Assembly: GCA_047495785.1 (NCBI GenBank)
Contig: JBLDXI010000024.1
Span: forward strand, 3,038,001-3,102,000
Length of the DNA stretch: 64,000 nucleotides
Direction of reading: 5' to 3'
Source: Lepidodermella squamata
Taxonomy: Eukaryota; Gastrotricha
The position numbers and the translations under genes were made by a program. This document shows positions 23,131-36,800 of the stretch, in pieces. Below the pieces are notes generated by a model. That model saw nothing but the letters and a program-made list of their open reading frames with translations. It was not told the DNA's origin and ran no database searches. How positions within the stretch are numbered: position 1 is the stretch's first letter; the number at the start of each line of letters is the position of its first letter.

Positions 23131-26100
23131 CAGGGTGTTCTTTTTAAAACCGAACATCCGCCGCGCGCGTTGGAAAATCGCGTGCTACCGCAAATTTTTA
23201 TGCACAAAATTAAATATCCTTTTAAAAATATTTTTATTTTATTATATTAATAATTTTTTTTAAATAAAAATTTTGTTGCTACGGAAAAGCGTGCTGCGCG
23301 ATGCCGCGCGTTTTCGCGTTGTAGCCGCTCCGCGCACCGCAAGTTCCCCGGCGCGCAACTTCATCCCCGTAATTCCGCATTTTATCACCGGTGACGACAC
23401 CTTTGTTAGGGTTTTTCTGATAGCATTTCAAGCATTTAATAAGGCAGCCGGCGTCATTTTTTCTAAATATGGCTCAATTAGACGTATGCGCTAAGCCTAA
23501 ACAAGCCATTTTTATGCCGTTTCTCGCAGATCTTAAGCGTTTAACCCCGGAAACTTTCACATAAGTGCGGTTATACCTTGCGGAAACAGTGTTTCTAAGT
23601 ACAGTAATGTATTCTCTACAAGATTACCACAGCCGTTTTTGTAGGATGATGGTTATTTTTAGCACGTCTGCCCTAACAGCCAGCCGGTCTTTCAGAGCAT
23701 AGATCTCATTATCACCATCTTCAAGGAGGTCCATGCCTTCAAATCACCCGTCAAAAACACTGTCTCTCATTGTTTTCTTGTAAAGCAGAGTAAATACTAC
23801 TTAGTTACCGTTACTTTTTGGAGGGTCACCGCGCTTTTTCACTTGCTGCTGCTATGGATGCATTCTGTCGATAAATGGAGTTTTTCGGGATATTCGGAAC
23901 ATTTACAGTGTTAGCAAACAATTCAGCGGTCAAATGGGGGCTCAAATGAGTGAATTCACTAGGAGACGTAAATACTTTGACAATGAAACAAGAAAAAGTC
24001 GGTGTTGCCATACTAACTCGTGAGCAGGAGGGACTTCCTTCTGCCATACCTGCTGTGTTAGATCTCATCCTCTGGCCAGATGAACGATCTTCAAGATGAT
24101 CCATGTCATGAATTTTGCTTAATTAGCATTGTTACTCATTGTTTTCTGGTAGAATAGAGTGTAAATTTCTTAGTTACCATGTCTTTTTGGGGGGGTCACC
24201 GTGGTTTTTCTCGTTTTACGGCTTAGGATGCATTTAGACGTTAAAATGGAGTTATTCGGGTTTATCGGAACATTTATTGATGCTTGGAAATAATCAACGG
24301 TCAGATATGGGTAAAATTGGGGGATTTTGCTTGGAGACTATATCAATATGACGACAAAGCAGAAAAAAGCTAGTGTTGCCGCCGTAATTCGAGCGCAGGA
24401 TCGACTTTCGTCTGCCCTACACACTCTGGTTAGACGTCATCATTGAGTCAGATCAGCAACCTTAAGGATAGCCCATTTCATGAAATAATCTGGTAAGAAC
24501 AATCTTTCTCATGGTTTTCTTGTAGAATAAACTGTATATTTCTTAGTTACCATTACTTTTAGGTTGGACAACGCGGTTTTCCGCTTTAAGTGGCTTGGCA
24601 TGCATTTTTCGGGTTTTTTCGGGTTTTTCGGGATATTTTTGGTCGTAGCAAATAATTTAGCGGTTAAATTTTGGCCAACACAAGTGAACTTGCTAAGAGA
24701 AGATGTCAGTTTGACAATAAAGCAGAAAAATGCTGGTGTTGCCGCCCTAACTCGAGCGCTGGGTCGGCTTTCTGATACCATACCATCCTTGTTAGAGGAC
24801 GTTTCAACGCGTTGTAGCCGCAATCCTTCGTGATTTATGGGGCCATATGACGTCGATGCATGAATTTTAGGCATTGTGTGAATATATTGCTTTAATCGTG
24901 TTAAAATTCTGCAAAAGACTTTACCCGTTGACACATTTCAGCCGCTGCTACTGGTTTTCAGCGGTCGCATTAGGGCTAAGGTTTGAAATCGTTTGTTTTC
25001 GCTTATTCTTCTATTTCTCCGCGGGTGGGGAATTTCAGCGGGTGGGGCGCGTTATATTATTGTGATTTATTGCGCTTGAAGTTACATCAATCAAATAGTT
25101 TACCACTAAAATATTACAAGAAACGTAAAATCTATGCGAGAATGCTGGACTGTTCTTACAGGACGCGTAGAATCAGAGATCAAAGGGATGCATATAAAAG
25201 ACAAAGACTGGCGTGGTGTTAAACTTGCTTTGTTACCGCAGTCTCACAAACAGTTACACCCGCCCGCAACTGCGGTTACCGCAGGGAAATTGATGACAGG
25301 ACACGGGCATCACCACGGAATATTCCCGCCGCTGCCCTGCGCCGCCGCAAACGAGTGATCAATGTCTGAATAAGATCTCGGTTATCAGTCCTAAGCGTTG
25401 TCTTAGTCATCGGCTGTTTTCAAATCTCCGGCGGATCCAGTGATACCAATGAATTTTTCGCCGAAAATGATGCTAAATTCTCACTCTTAACGACTCACGC
25501 CGCGCGCCGGATGCTGCCAATGATGTTAAAGTTTACATGACGTTTTGTTAAACACTCAACTTGATCTGAATGGTGCAAATAAACGGCTGTTCATAGCCTA
25601 GCGATGTTGATTTTCCATGCTATGGATGTTAAGGATGCATTTATAGATGCTAAGCGCTCTCTTTACTTGAAAGCAATCTTGCTATAAGGAATTCCTTACT
25701 AAGGATGTCCTTACTAAGCAAGACATCCTTAGCAAGATGGCTTCCAAGTAAGGACGCGGTGTCACTGGTATGCTTGGTAGGAATGGCTCACTCAACAATC
25801 CTTACTCAGACTTCGCCGCTTCAGACTGAGCGATCTAAGGATCTGATCTCAGATGGACCTGTGCACCTTAAAAGACGCGGCGTAGAGTGAAGAGTGAGTG
25901 TCCATAGTTATGACTATTAAGATGACAGTCCTTACTAAGCACCAAGCTACGCTGACTTGTAAACCACTATCCTTAGTAAGGAACATGACTGATGTTACGA
26001 ACAGCAGTAAACTAAATAAACTGAGCGGCTAAACCATCGTAATCTAAAATACCTTGTATTTTTTCTTTTTGATATTATGAACATGTTCTACGAGACAGCT

Positions 26101-26897
26101 TTGATGATAACGGTGGTAACGCCTTTGAGATCAGCTTTGATTAGTCTATAGAAGTTAGCTACGGCATCACTGCGGACGACGAAGTATCACACAAGGATGA
26201 GAGAACATCAAGGATAAAGAAGGAAGGCAACGTGTCTTCCGCATCAGCAACATCTATGCCAGTAAATTCGACATGTTTCCCCCCAGCTTTCCGTTTATTT
26301 ACATGATACCACTGCCCTTTTCATCGTGTAACAGCCAGTTGCATTGCATTTCGCCCAGAAAAGCGTGCGTTTCTCTGATCCGCGGACTGAAACTTGAGCG
26401 ACAAGTTATCAAGGCCGCTTGTTATATCATTAGACTCCTCAAGACAGCAGAAAACTACGTTGCACCGCCGTCTTCTTGATTCCAGCGGTGGATTTCAACG
26501 GCAAGGAACCGCAATTTAAGGCTCTTTTTACCGATTTTGGGTATACCACATTGCGAAAACTGATACCGAATAAGAAAAAACGGCGCGGCTAAAACATTAA
26601 GCTCGCTTAACTGACTTGAATGATGCGCGGCAAGGAGCCGCGCGCTTGCCGGTTACCTTAGGAACCAGGCGCGAAAACCCTGATTTCAGGCGTTTTAACC
26701 GCTAAAATTTAAAAACCGACGCGTCGACGTGGCAACGCGCGCTAAAATTCAAGGGCATCGCGCAATTGAAAATAAAATTAAAAATAATTATTAAAAGTGA
26801 TAAAAAATTATTTTAGTAAAATTATTTTTGTAAAATAGCCGGCAAATTTATTTTTCGCGACTACGGCAGGATGTTCGGTTTTAAAAAGAACACCCTG
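23131..26897. mobile_element. TA-flanked inverted-repeat element of 3.77 kb
   Basis: The ends are inverted repeats, CAGGGTGTTCTTTTTAAAAC on the left and its complement on the right, extending about 29 bp (through CCGAACATCC), bordered by TA at 23129-23130 and 26898-26899. Subterminal sequence is GC-rich on both sides (many GCGCG words) around AT-rich tracts, unlike the rest of the window. The inside holds a triplicated unit (23756-24870) and several broken reading frames but no intact transposase. The flanks rejoin into a copy of the 28.2-kb fold-back repeat, which supports the borders. Probably a Tc1/mariner-like non-autonomous or decayed element. Confidence 0.85.
23756..24870 (+). repeat. 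Three diverged tandem copies of a unit of about 370 bp
   Basis: The units start near 23756, 24126 and 24500. Each contains, in order, CATTGTTTTCTTGTAGAAT-like sequence, CTTAGTTACC, a GGTCACCGCG-like word, GATGCATT, a TTCGGG-TAT block, CAGCGGTCAAAT, a CAAAGCAGAAAAA word and GTGTTGCC. In the same relative frame on the + strand, units 1 and 3 encode related peptides (for example LANNSAVKW and VANNLAVKF, then GVAILTR and GVAALTR), so the unit may derive from a repeated coding domain. No complete gene is left. It lies wholly inside the TA-flanked element. Confidence 0.65.
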
Positions 26898-26899
26898 TA

Positions 26900-28165
26900 A
26901 AACTAACCTTTTGCACCTCCGCCAAACCATCCCGCGGCCTGATCACTATTGAACGCCAGTTTGCTGTGATTTGTGTTGTGTTTCTCAATTTTAAGGAGAA
27001 GGACAATACAAAAAAGATTTTCGATGTTCGATTTTAAGGCAACAGAATATTTAAAACAGATGCTGAAGTGTTCGAAATTGTTACTTGCTGGCCAGGACGT
27101 TGACAATAATCGAAAATAGTTGATTCAATCACTAAATAAAAAGTGCTACTCATATGGAAAATTTATGGACTCGAAATACGGCTCGAATTTATAAAGGAAC
27201 AGCGTTTTTCGAAATCTGTTGGAAATCAAATAGGAAAGGTTAAGGTAAAATTTTCGCAGACAAAAATCATTGGCTTTATTTATCTATAGCTGAATTTCTC
27301 AATTTCGAATGTTTCGCATCGATTATTTTCATCATTGCGTTGCGATTTGTTGAACGCAGAGCGGCCCTTTATTGATTCCGCTTACGATTCCGCTTACGGA
27401 CATTATCAAAAGGAAGCCGTTAAAACCAGTTTCAAAAATCAGTGTTGAAATCAGTATTCAGCGTTTTCATATTTTTCACGCCCAGCTGTTTTAGAGCACA
27501 AAAATCACGCACTCCGCCTGTATAAGTCCTGGCGGATAGGACGATTTCGGCCGGTTTGATTGAATTCCAATAGCGTCGTCATTTTTAATTTCCAACTCGA
27601 AAAAATTAACACAGAGGTCAATGAGACTATGGCGGACACCGTTGTATTTTTTGTTGGATCAAAAAATGATCAGAAACCTATGAAATTCCAAGTTGAAATA
27701 AATCGAAATTTCAATCTCAGGTTGACTATTTTCAAATTGCTAGTATGTCCTGACCATGCAAGATAACGGTGTCCTGGTTTCAAAACCTTGTAGCCAACAT
27801 CAAAAAGCAATATTCCTCAAAAGGGCGATCAAAAATTCAACGAATACAATTTTCTGTGAATTTTCAAAGTCGAAATTCCGAAATCGTCCTTCCCGCCGTG
27901 AAAGGGTTAAGAGCCAAAGAGCAATCTAAATGAGGAATGAACGACCGTCCATACTGCATATTCATCATCCCAATGGCAGCTTGTTAATTAATTCGATACA
28001 CCAGAGAAAAATGCGAGCCAGGGGCCGGCTTAGCACTACGGAAACTCATTGTTCATGTGCGCGAAAAAAAGGAACACAGTTTTTGAAAAATGTCCGAATC
28101 TAGTAGTGTAATTAACGATCATTGTTCTTTGATTGGGTTTCACTTCCTTCCCTTGTTATATCATA
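26900..28165. other. Non-coding stretch with a relic of the fold-back repeat
   Basis: The first 60 bp or so (26900-26965) resemble the loop of the fold-back element at 28189-28386 (AAACTAACCTTTTGCACC...CCTGATC). The remainder has no supported gene. A 68-codon frame at 27560-27766 has no recognisable domain. Confidence 0.45.
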
Positions 28166-28386
28166 ATATGACATAATAGGATTATGTCATATCGCGCCTT
28201 CCGCGCCAGAACAGTGTGCGGAAATAGAAACAAATGGCGTAAAACTAACTTTTTGCATCTTCGCCAAGTCAGTCGCGTGCCTGATCGCTGGAAAAAAGTT
28301 GAACGCCAGTTTTTTCTGCGCATCAAATGCATTACGCCATTTGTTTCTATTTCCGGCACACTGTTCTGGCGCGGAAGGCGCGATAT
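28166..28386. repeat. Near-perfect palindromic fold-back element
   Basis: The arm starting ATATCGCGCCTTCCGCGCC at 28189 returns as its complement ending at 28386; the arms are about 53 bp with only one or two mismatches and the loop is about 90 bp. Directly before it sits a second palindrome, ATATGACATAAT, AGG, ATTATGTCATAT (28166-28192), overlapping the arm. The structure could form a strong hairpin. A 100-codon frame spans it but is produced by the palindrome and is not a credible gene. Confidence 0.8.
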
Positions 28387-30530
28387 GGGATCATGTCTCG
28401 GGCCCCAACATCAGTATAGACTGACTACTCACGAGAAAAGGGGTGTAACGCCATGGGCGCCATGGGAATTAAACCGTGAAAGCTGATTCGGAGAGAATTA
28501 AATTGATCGACATTTTCAGGAAAGTAAATTCTTCATACCAAGAACTACCGTTTGATACTTGGAGCGAACTTGGATAAATTTTTCCTGATTTTCTGTGATT
28601 TTCGAAATCCTTCAACAATGATATTGGTATTGATTTTTGAGAGTGACCCTGAGATCTGAACGTTTTCTAACTGCGCCATGTGCGTGCGTCACACGAGCTT
28701 CGAGCAAAGGTTCAGGATTGAATCCTGCAACCATTCGGTGGTTTTACTTTGTTTTTTCCAGACGGAATTCTTGAAAATTCTTAGAAAATCAGGCAAAAAT
28801 CATCCAAGTTCGCTTCAAGTATCAAAAGGTAGCTCTTGATGTGACGAATCTACCTTCCTGAAAAAGTCCTTCGATTTAACTTTTTTCGAAGCAGTTGTCA
28901 TGATTTATTTCTGAATACGAAAACTGCTATCCTAATTTTTTGACCAGTTCTTTCCATTATTAAAATTATAGAAAAATTATCACCGTGTTCCTGTCGATAA
29001 GACCTATCCGATGACACTTGGTTCTTTGTAATCTGACCATTTAGAGCTGAGATATCGAGTGTTGAAATTTTGAATTTTTCGATGTTTGGCCTCCAAGAAA
29101 TTGATGAATCAGCAGGCCATCTGGCATACTGATATTATGTATATGTCCTATGTTCATCGAATTTCATCCTACAGTGACAATCAAAAGATCCGCACGGTGG
29201 AATTGAGGCGACACTAGTTGAAATGTTTCGCACGTGCGAAATAAGACTGTTTATCTCCTGCAAAACGGAACACAATGACGTCTTTCTCACGAGCTCCAAA
29301 AATAGCTCCATGGAAGGGGGGATAGTTTCAAGAATATGAATATATTCATGAGGTGTCATGAAACTAGGACATTCTCAATTAAGTGCCAAAAATGCAACAA
29401 AATTTGAGCAGTTGGAATAAGGTGTCGACAGATCAAAAATAGTTTTTTCGGAATTTTTCTGACATAATTATCTACTTTGAGGACTTCGGAATATTAATTA
29501 GCACCTTATGAATATTCATATTTTTACAACTATTAAAACTTCTTGGTCTGTCCGAGTTACACTTTTTATTTTTAGCTGATTTTAACCCGAGCTTGGAGCT
29601 AAAAATAGTTCGGGTGCGTGCAAGATGTTTTTAGTTTTAACTCAACAAATTCCTGACCGTGCGTAACTTCTGATTTTCACTGTATATTCATCCTCCGTTA
29701 TATCTATTCCTCTCTATTTCTCCAAGATTTTCATGCAATCATGATTTCATGCATGATTACAATTCGTGCTCGTGCTCGTCCTTATTGATGCGCCTATGCA
29801 AATCAAATAACATTGCCCAGCTATTTAAAGCAATTTTTTTCAAATAGAGATACAAATTCAGTGGAATCACAACCTAATAAAACATTCGATCAAACCAATC
29901 AATCGATAAAATAATAGGCATTTTCCAAATCATTAATAGATTGTATACAAAATATAAAGACATGTCTGGTGAAGCGCGGTAATACTACGGTAATCAGAAG
30001 ATAATTTAAACGGCAATTTTTCAGCTGATTCTTTCAACGGGGGGCGGGGGGGGGGGGGCGGTTTGCAAGAGTAGCAGTAAGCAGTAATAGAAATACTGTC
30101 ATTTGATGGTGATATATCAGAAGAAACACTATTAGAATGAAGTCAAGATTTGAATGACCCCAGCACCCCTGTACTTGGCACCCTGACAGAAAAAGATGTA
30201 TGGGAATCACCCCCCTCCCCCCCCCCCCCCCCCCCCCTCCACCCTAAAAACAAATATTTCTGAAAGTGCTGGAGGTTGCCCATGAATCTCGAACTTTTAT
30301 TGCATTTGAGCCCATTGTTGACTTGAAAATGTCCAAAAGGCGCTAGCTGAAGCTCGCTTCGCTCGCAAGCCGACTTTTATGAGTAGTTGTTGAATGCTTT
30401 CTCGATATGTCTAGGCTGTCAAATGTCGAAGGTCATATTGTCGAAATGTCTGCTCATTTCTCACATGATTCTTTTTTTACCTAGGTGTGAAAACACCACA
30501 TTACGGTTTTCGGCGGCAAATCCTTTAAGA
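28387..30530. other. Gene-free stretch with G and C homopolymer tracts
   Basis: No gene is supported. Near 30040-30062 there is a G tract interrupted only by C, and about 150 bp later (30209-30240) a C tract of roughly 30 bases interrupted by T. A peptide frame at 29135-29359 (-) has no known pattern. Confidence 0.5.
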
Positions 30531-30858
30531 TTATCGAGTGTTTGTTCACAACCTGTAAGAAAGCGTTAATTTTCATATTCTATTCTAACTGCTCGAAAGC
30601 ATCGTTTCCAGGCGATTTCAGCCGGCATGAGCAACAATTTAGCTATTTACCATCGACGTCTTTGCTCCTACACATCGTTTAGGCATAAATTGATCTAATG
30701 AGCATTCAGTATTTCCAGGATGTGCGAGACAGTTGATAAATTAATTAAACAAGACACTTCAAGCCTGAGTTTTGCACAGACAATTTAATTTTACTTCGAC
30801 TTTCTAGTGCAACGAATATTTTTTGGACATTATTGTTTTGCAGGTGGAGCGAACATTG
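30531..30858 (+). promoter_or_regulatory. Upstream region of receptor copy C
   Basis: TTATCGAGTGTTTG plus TTCACA at 30531 (328 nt before the ATG), TGTGCGAGA with GATAAATTAATTA at about 30722-30746, and TTTCTAGTGCAAC with its AG at 30806-30807 (52 nt before the ATG) repeat the arrangement seen before copies A and B. A second AG (TTTTGCAG, 30842) closer to the ATG could also act as a leader acceptor. Confidence 0.5.
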
Positions 30859-33800
30859 ATGAAGGTTAATTTAAAGACCGTTCAACTTGTTTGTGCCTGT
30901 CTCGCTCTGCTGCTTGGTAAAAATGGCATATCACTCAACGAATGACGTAAAATTCCCCTCTTGGTTGCAACTTTCAGAGTCAATCAGCGGCCACCCTCCC
31001 ACTCCCGGAACCAGCCCTAGCCCTGGAGATTGTAGAAATGGTGCAGGACATCCAGATAGCTGCAATCATGGAGGCACTTGCGGTAGCGATAAGAGGTGCG
31101 ATTGCGCAGCTGGATTCACAGGGACATACTGCGATGATGTAATTGGTGAGCCAGTTTTCTGAAAGAAACGCGCACACGTGTGTCAAAATCATGATTCCAT
31201 TTACCTTGAAGCTTGTTCACTAACGTGCTTGAACGGCGGAACTTGCACCATTGTTAACGCAGTTAGCGCTTGCCAATGCAACTCAGGTTGGACGGGGACA
31301 ACTTGCGATACAAGTGAGTATATTCAATTTTCACAATGGATATATGCATTATATTATTTGTCAATATAACTCAAGTTTCTTAAAACTAAAATTGAAAGGT
31401 TTTACGCACAGTGTAACTTTCCATTGGTGCTCATGATCACCTCGCGAAATTTAGAGTGCGCGTAAAAAGTTTTATTTAACTTTTCTCGCGCGAGAACACC
31501 GTATTTATTTGATAGAGGGCATCAGGATTTATTAACGGTTTACAGCCATTTCACACCAAATTACACATACATTTTCTGAATTTCTACAGATGACATCAAA
31601 TTTCCATCAAAGAAGGAAATCCCTAACTCCTTCATTTTCAACTAGTTTTCTGAATGTCTCTCCTTTTCCCAAACTAATATTTCTATGCTAAAACATGGGT
31701 TTTTTAGGTTATAAATCTCATACAGTAAAACCTGTCATCTCGAAGGCTCACGGTGCCATTCGACCCATTCGACTTCTAGAGAGATTCGAGATAGAGGGAG
31801 ACAGTAGTGTGCGAAGTGGGTACGAGGTAGGATCCGGGAATTGAGGTGTTTTCTCGGTTACTTCGGCAACCAGCCAAAGGGTCCCCCTTGGTTGTTTCAG
31901 CCTTCTTCTGGTTGGAGTCCCGGAGCTGGGGTGTTGCAGCACCCCTGCACCCCTGTACTTCGCACCATGGGAGACAGACATAACTCACAGGAAGTCAGCC
32001 CTGTGTCTATTTTAAAGCTTTTATTTCATCAACCCAATATTTTAGAGCACGAAAAGCAACATTTTATTGAATATTATCGCTATATAAGTCGCGAGCCACG
32101 TTTTTGGCCTTAAATGTGCTAAGACAGGCCGCGTGATCTGAAATAAAGTGTTTAAGCAGGATTACGCAATGAAGGGTTGTCGATTACGAGCGGCTTCAGC
32201 TTCTCACCGAGCTCTCTTACATGCTCTTTAGCCACTTTGCGCCTCGCAATGCGCGCGCGTCATCGCTCAACACTAAAAATGAGCTTCGAAGACTCGACTT
32301 CGAAGATTCAAATAATGCACCATATGGCTACGGTTCCTTTCCCGTCCTTCGACTTTCGAGATGGAAAGAGTGAATTATATGCGCTACATGCTGAAAATCC
32401 CACGGTTCCTCGGCAATACGGCGGTCGAGATACACGGGGTTCGAGATAACAGATAACAGGTTTTACTGTATTCGTCAATCGTGTTTGAATCAATTTTGAT
32501 TTATTCCATTGTCCCTTAGAATATTCGTATTCGTATTCGTAGACAGAGCATAACTATTTCCTTTACCTTTGAGTTATCTTTGAAACACCTGGAATTAGAG
32601 ATCTCTCAAATCTTAAAACTCAGGTTTTCGCCTTACAACTGTCAGATAAAATTTTACACTTTCTTGATTCTCTATTGAATGCATTTGCAGTTATTTGCTC
32701 GCCAAGCTGTCAAAACGGAGGGTCGTGTACATCTCAAGGCGTTTGTCAGTGCGCCAGCGGATACAATGGTACAACCTGCCAATCTCGTAAGCTAAAAGCC
32801 TTGTGACTTCTTAAAAAGCTCGAACTCGAGTGAAATTTTAGCCATTTGCTCGACTGCCTGCGGTAACGGTGGAACATGCATTTCGCCGAACACCTGTAGA
32901 TGCGCATCCGGGTGGACAGGACCAACTTGCGCTACTCGTTTGCTGAACAATTGATTGACTTTCGAAGTTTCTTATAATTTTGACTCTTTTATAGCGGTGT
33001 GCTCTCCAACCTGCAAGAACAATGGCAACTGCACGGCCCCAAACGTTTGCCAATGTGCAACTGGTTACATTGGCATAGATTGCAGCACAGGTTCAAAGAT
33101 CCAGTGTCATTGGTTTTCCATTTTCATGCTATGCATTCCACAGCTGTTTGCGACCCTACATGTAAAAACAACGGAAATTGCTCTTCACCCAATGTCTGCA
33201 CTTGCACAGCCAAGTGGTCAGATTCAACGTGTTCAACACGTAAGGCTTATCAGATTTGAAAAGGAATCTATCAGATTACCCTTCCACTCAGCAATTTGCA
33301 CTAATCCTTGTCAAAATGGCGGGACGTGTTCAAATCCTGATGTTTGCACTTGTGTGGCTGGCTGGACTGGACCCACATGCGCTAAACGTAAGACATTTGT
33401 TGACGGCTCGTTATTTCTCGAACCAAGAATTTGGTTGTCACAGCAATTTGCAGCTCGCCATGCGTGAACGGCGGAACGTGCTTTGCGCCTGATCAATGCA
33501 AGTGCCCGTCGATATGGGGCGGTCCAACATGCGCCGATCCGGCTTGCCCTGCGCGAAACAACTGTTCGGGGCACGGCACCTGTGTGGCGGTCAATAATTG
33601 CACGTGTGACTTTTTGTGGAAGGGCAACAATTGCGATCAATGTGAGCTGTCTAATGTATTAAATGCATTTATTTATTCTCAGCTTTGCTTCGCAAGGGTA
33701 CTGTCAAGACGGTTGGTGTCAAAACAATGGCAATTGCTCGGGCCCGAAGTGAGTCTTTATTTGACACACTTGGGTGCTAATTCTTTGCGCAAAAGGAAAG

Positions 33801-36800
33801 GCCATACCAATTGTTTAAACAAAAATTGTCCAAAGGTGCGAACGTTTCAGGTGTGAGCACGCTTGCAACGTGCCTTGAGTTGAAGATTTAAGAACCGGCC
33901 TCATTTAGACATTTCGAAAGTGGACAATAATTCAGCACACGTCACTAATAACAAATGGTCAACAAGTCGGGAAAATATCAATAGTTTTTGAGAAGGGCCA
34001 TAATATGGCCCAGCCAGCTCTTCACCAGAAACAGCTGGATAAGTACTTTCAAGCCTCAAGCCGTCAGTTTTAATCCAGAATAATATTTATTGCAAAAAAA
34101 TCATGTTTCCCGAAAAAAACCCATTTAATTTGCTTGGGGCATCGCAAATAGAAAAAGACACCTGTAATAAGAATCGATTTGAATAAGAAAATTGATTGGA
34201 TACCGATTTGAAGGCAAAGCCTACTGGCATCAATGACTAATTTCGCGCCCTACCTTCCGAGACATTTAAAGGCGCCTGATTCGAAAAGGGTAGCGGGATT
34301 CATACTCTCGGAGCTTCGGCAGCGAGGAATTGATGAAATGAAGCTAAAATCAATCAATTTTGCCATTTCCATTTTTTTCTGCTAGCTGCTAGTATTACTC
34401 ACGACCGCGCTGCCCTTGCATCAGCCATATAGCATCAGCCAGGGTATAGCATGTAGATAGCTAGTCGAGTCCTATATAGCGAGGTTCCATTTCCGACAGT
34501 CGCTGCGGAAACAATCGAACTGAACGAGCGATATCCACTCCGAACTTTCAGGCCGGCGGTTGACAAATTTCCCCTAAATTAAATTGTTACCGCTTCTTGG
34601 GTAATCGCCTCGAATGCTGCGGACATCTGGTCTTGGTTACAGCTTACAGAATGCATACCTCGGTATAGGTTCCAGTTTACGCTCAAGGCCTATACAAGTA
34701 TAGAAGAGCGCGTCAATATGTTCCGACAGGAATTTGTTACCCTTTATTATTATTTAAGCTTTCAGTTCGGCGGGAAATCATCATATTTTATCGTTTCACT
34801 CATTGTGGGTTGAAGTCACAAGTCATTTTGGGATATACTGCAAAAAAAGCTATACTTGCCCATGTCGAGAAAATTAGGCAACAAAGTACTCGATATCAAC
34901 CTTAATAGGCAGATCTTAATCTAATGAAAAATTCGCATGCTGTAAAAGAATCTTCTGCGTCGCACTAAGTCTATGTTGCAATTTCAGCCAATGTGAGTGC
35001 GTTTGGAAGAATTGGCGTGGGCAGCGATGTGATCAGCGTGAGTTTTCTTCAGGGCGAGCTTTACTCGATTTCAAGTCATTTATGTTTCAGCTGTTTGCAC
35101 ACCAGAGTGCTCGAATGGTAAGACTGTAGCAACTAACCACTAGGCATTCGATTGCCGTATTGCCTTTTAAAGGAGGGCGATGTCTCAGAGCAGGAGGCAA
35201 CCAGTAGGTCTATGAAATTGTGCGAGAATAGAAGTATAAAGCCAAATCTCACAGGTGCCATTGCCCGACTGGATGGACGGGGAACGATTGCACAATTCGT
35301 ATGAAGAACATTTACGTTGTGTTCAGCATTTCATCGCATTTCTTTCCATGAAGCTGACGCTGCTTCATGGGCAGGCCATCAAACTTTCACGAGCCAGAAT
35401 GCCAAGACTTGGACCCAGGATGACGTATACAAGAAGTTCACGCTTGACCCAAGTGCTTATCCACCTGGTTACTCGTCGGCCCGTGAGCATTGTGATAAGA
35501 GATCCCGAATACATTGTAAAATGCTATTTTTTCCAAAAGCTACAAGTGTTGAGAACTGCTGTCCTTGTGGGACTTTCCTACTCGATAATAACTGCTACTT
35601 TGTGGTGAATGGCCATACGTCGTGGAATTTCGGTGAAACTATGACTCAGCCTCATTATACCTACGCAACTTGCAGCCACGCTGGAGGGGTACCTGCCACC
35701 TTCGAAACCGGCGATGCCCAGTCGAAAATGGCTAGTTTGGTAAAATGGCTCGCCACTGAGCAAAATGTACAACTCGGGGACAAACCAGTTGATCTCGCAA
35801 CTAAGGTGGTTGATTACTACGACGATTCATTTTATGACCTCTGCTTGCTTATTGGCGGTTTCCGAGATCACGCCACGAATAAGTGGTACTGGCAGACGTA
35901 TCCGCCGGTCGAGATTGACAGCTCGCTCTGGGTGAAAAACGAGCCACAGGGATACGAATTTCTTTGCATGATACCACACAAAAAACGACCAATGCTCCGA
36001 AGTTATTACTACTGGTGGGGCGAACAGCCGCTAGTCTGCATGATTCGTAATCCTTGCTCATCGTTGGCAGTTTGTAAGCCTGGCGTCACTAAGGATAAGC
36101 TGGAAAATGTTCGAATGTGGGACAGATGCTACACGACGGGTGTCTCGCCTGGGGAGGATTGGGGCAATAGCTACGTCAACCGTCTGAAAGCTGAGCAGAT
36201 ATGTCAAAGTCGTGACGGTTTTCTCGCGACTATACGACAGCAGTTTGAACCCTTCTACTGGGCTTGGGCTTTGGACGTAGTGTTGTATGACGATCAAACC
36301 ACATTCGGATTCCCGTACCGCTTATGGAACTTCCAAGCTTGGATAGGGTACAACCACTTAAATTGTGAGTTTTCGTATAATGGTTCTGAACTAATTTTCA
36401 GTACTTATTTCTTAGCTGATTACTACTGGGATTCAGCGAACAAGAACTTGGCTAGCCCATATCATGCAAACTGGAGGCTTGGATCCGGCAAAGAGCCGAA
36501 CGATCAAGATGCAAGTTTTTGTTCCGCAGCTCAATTCGATGGGTGGATCGATGAAATCTGCAGTTTGAATACCCATGTAAGCAGTCACTTAGTGCCCCAC
36601 GCAATAAAAAATTGTTGCCTCTCAGAGAATCGCTTGTGAGAGTGACTTGGCAAAACCAGTAGTGACCGCGACTGATTCATCTGCTAGTCAATGCGCAGCG
36701 GCGTGTCCTGTTACTCGTTAGTATACAGAACTCCTCAGCTTTTGAACTGATACCATTTATTTTACCCGTGAAGCATCTTGCCCGGACAACTATGTCTACA

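Noticed and set aside
24509-24934. 141-codon minus-strand frame as transposase
   Set aside because: No DDE/DDD pattern or helix-turn-helix seen, and the plus-strand repeat peptides are better conserved.
28184-28486. 100-codon frame in the fold-back element
   Set aside because: Produced by the palindrome, which is open on both strands for the same reason.
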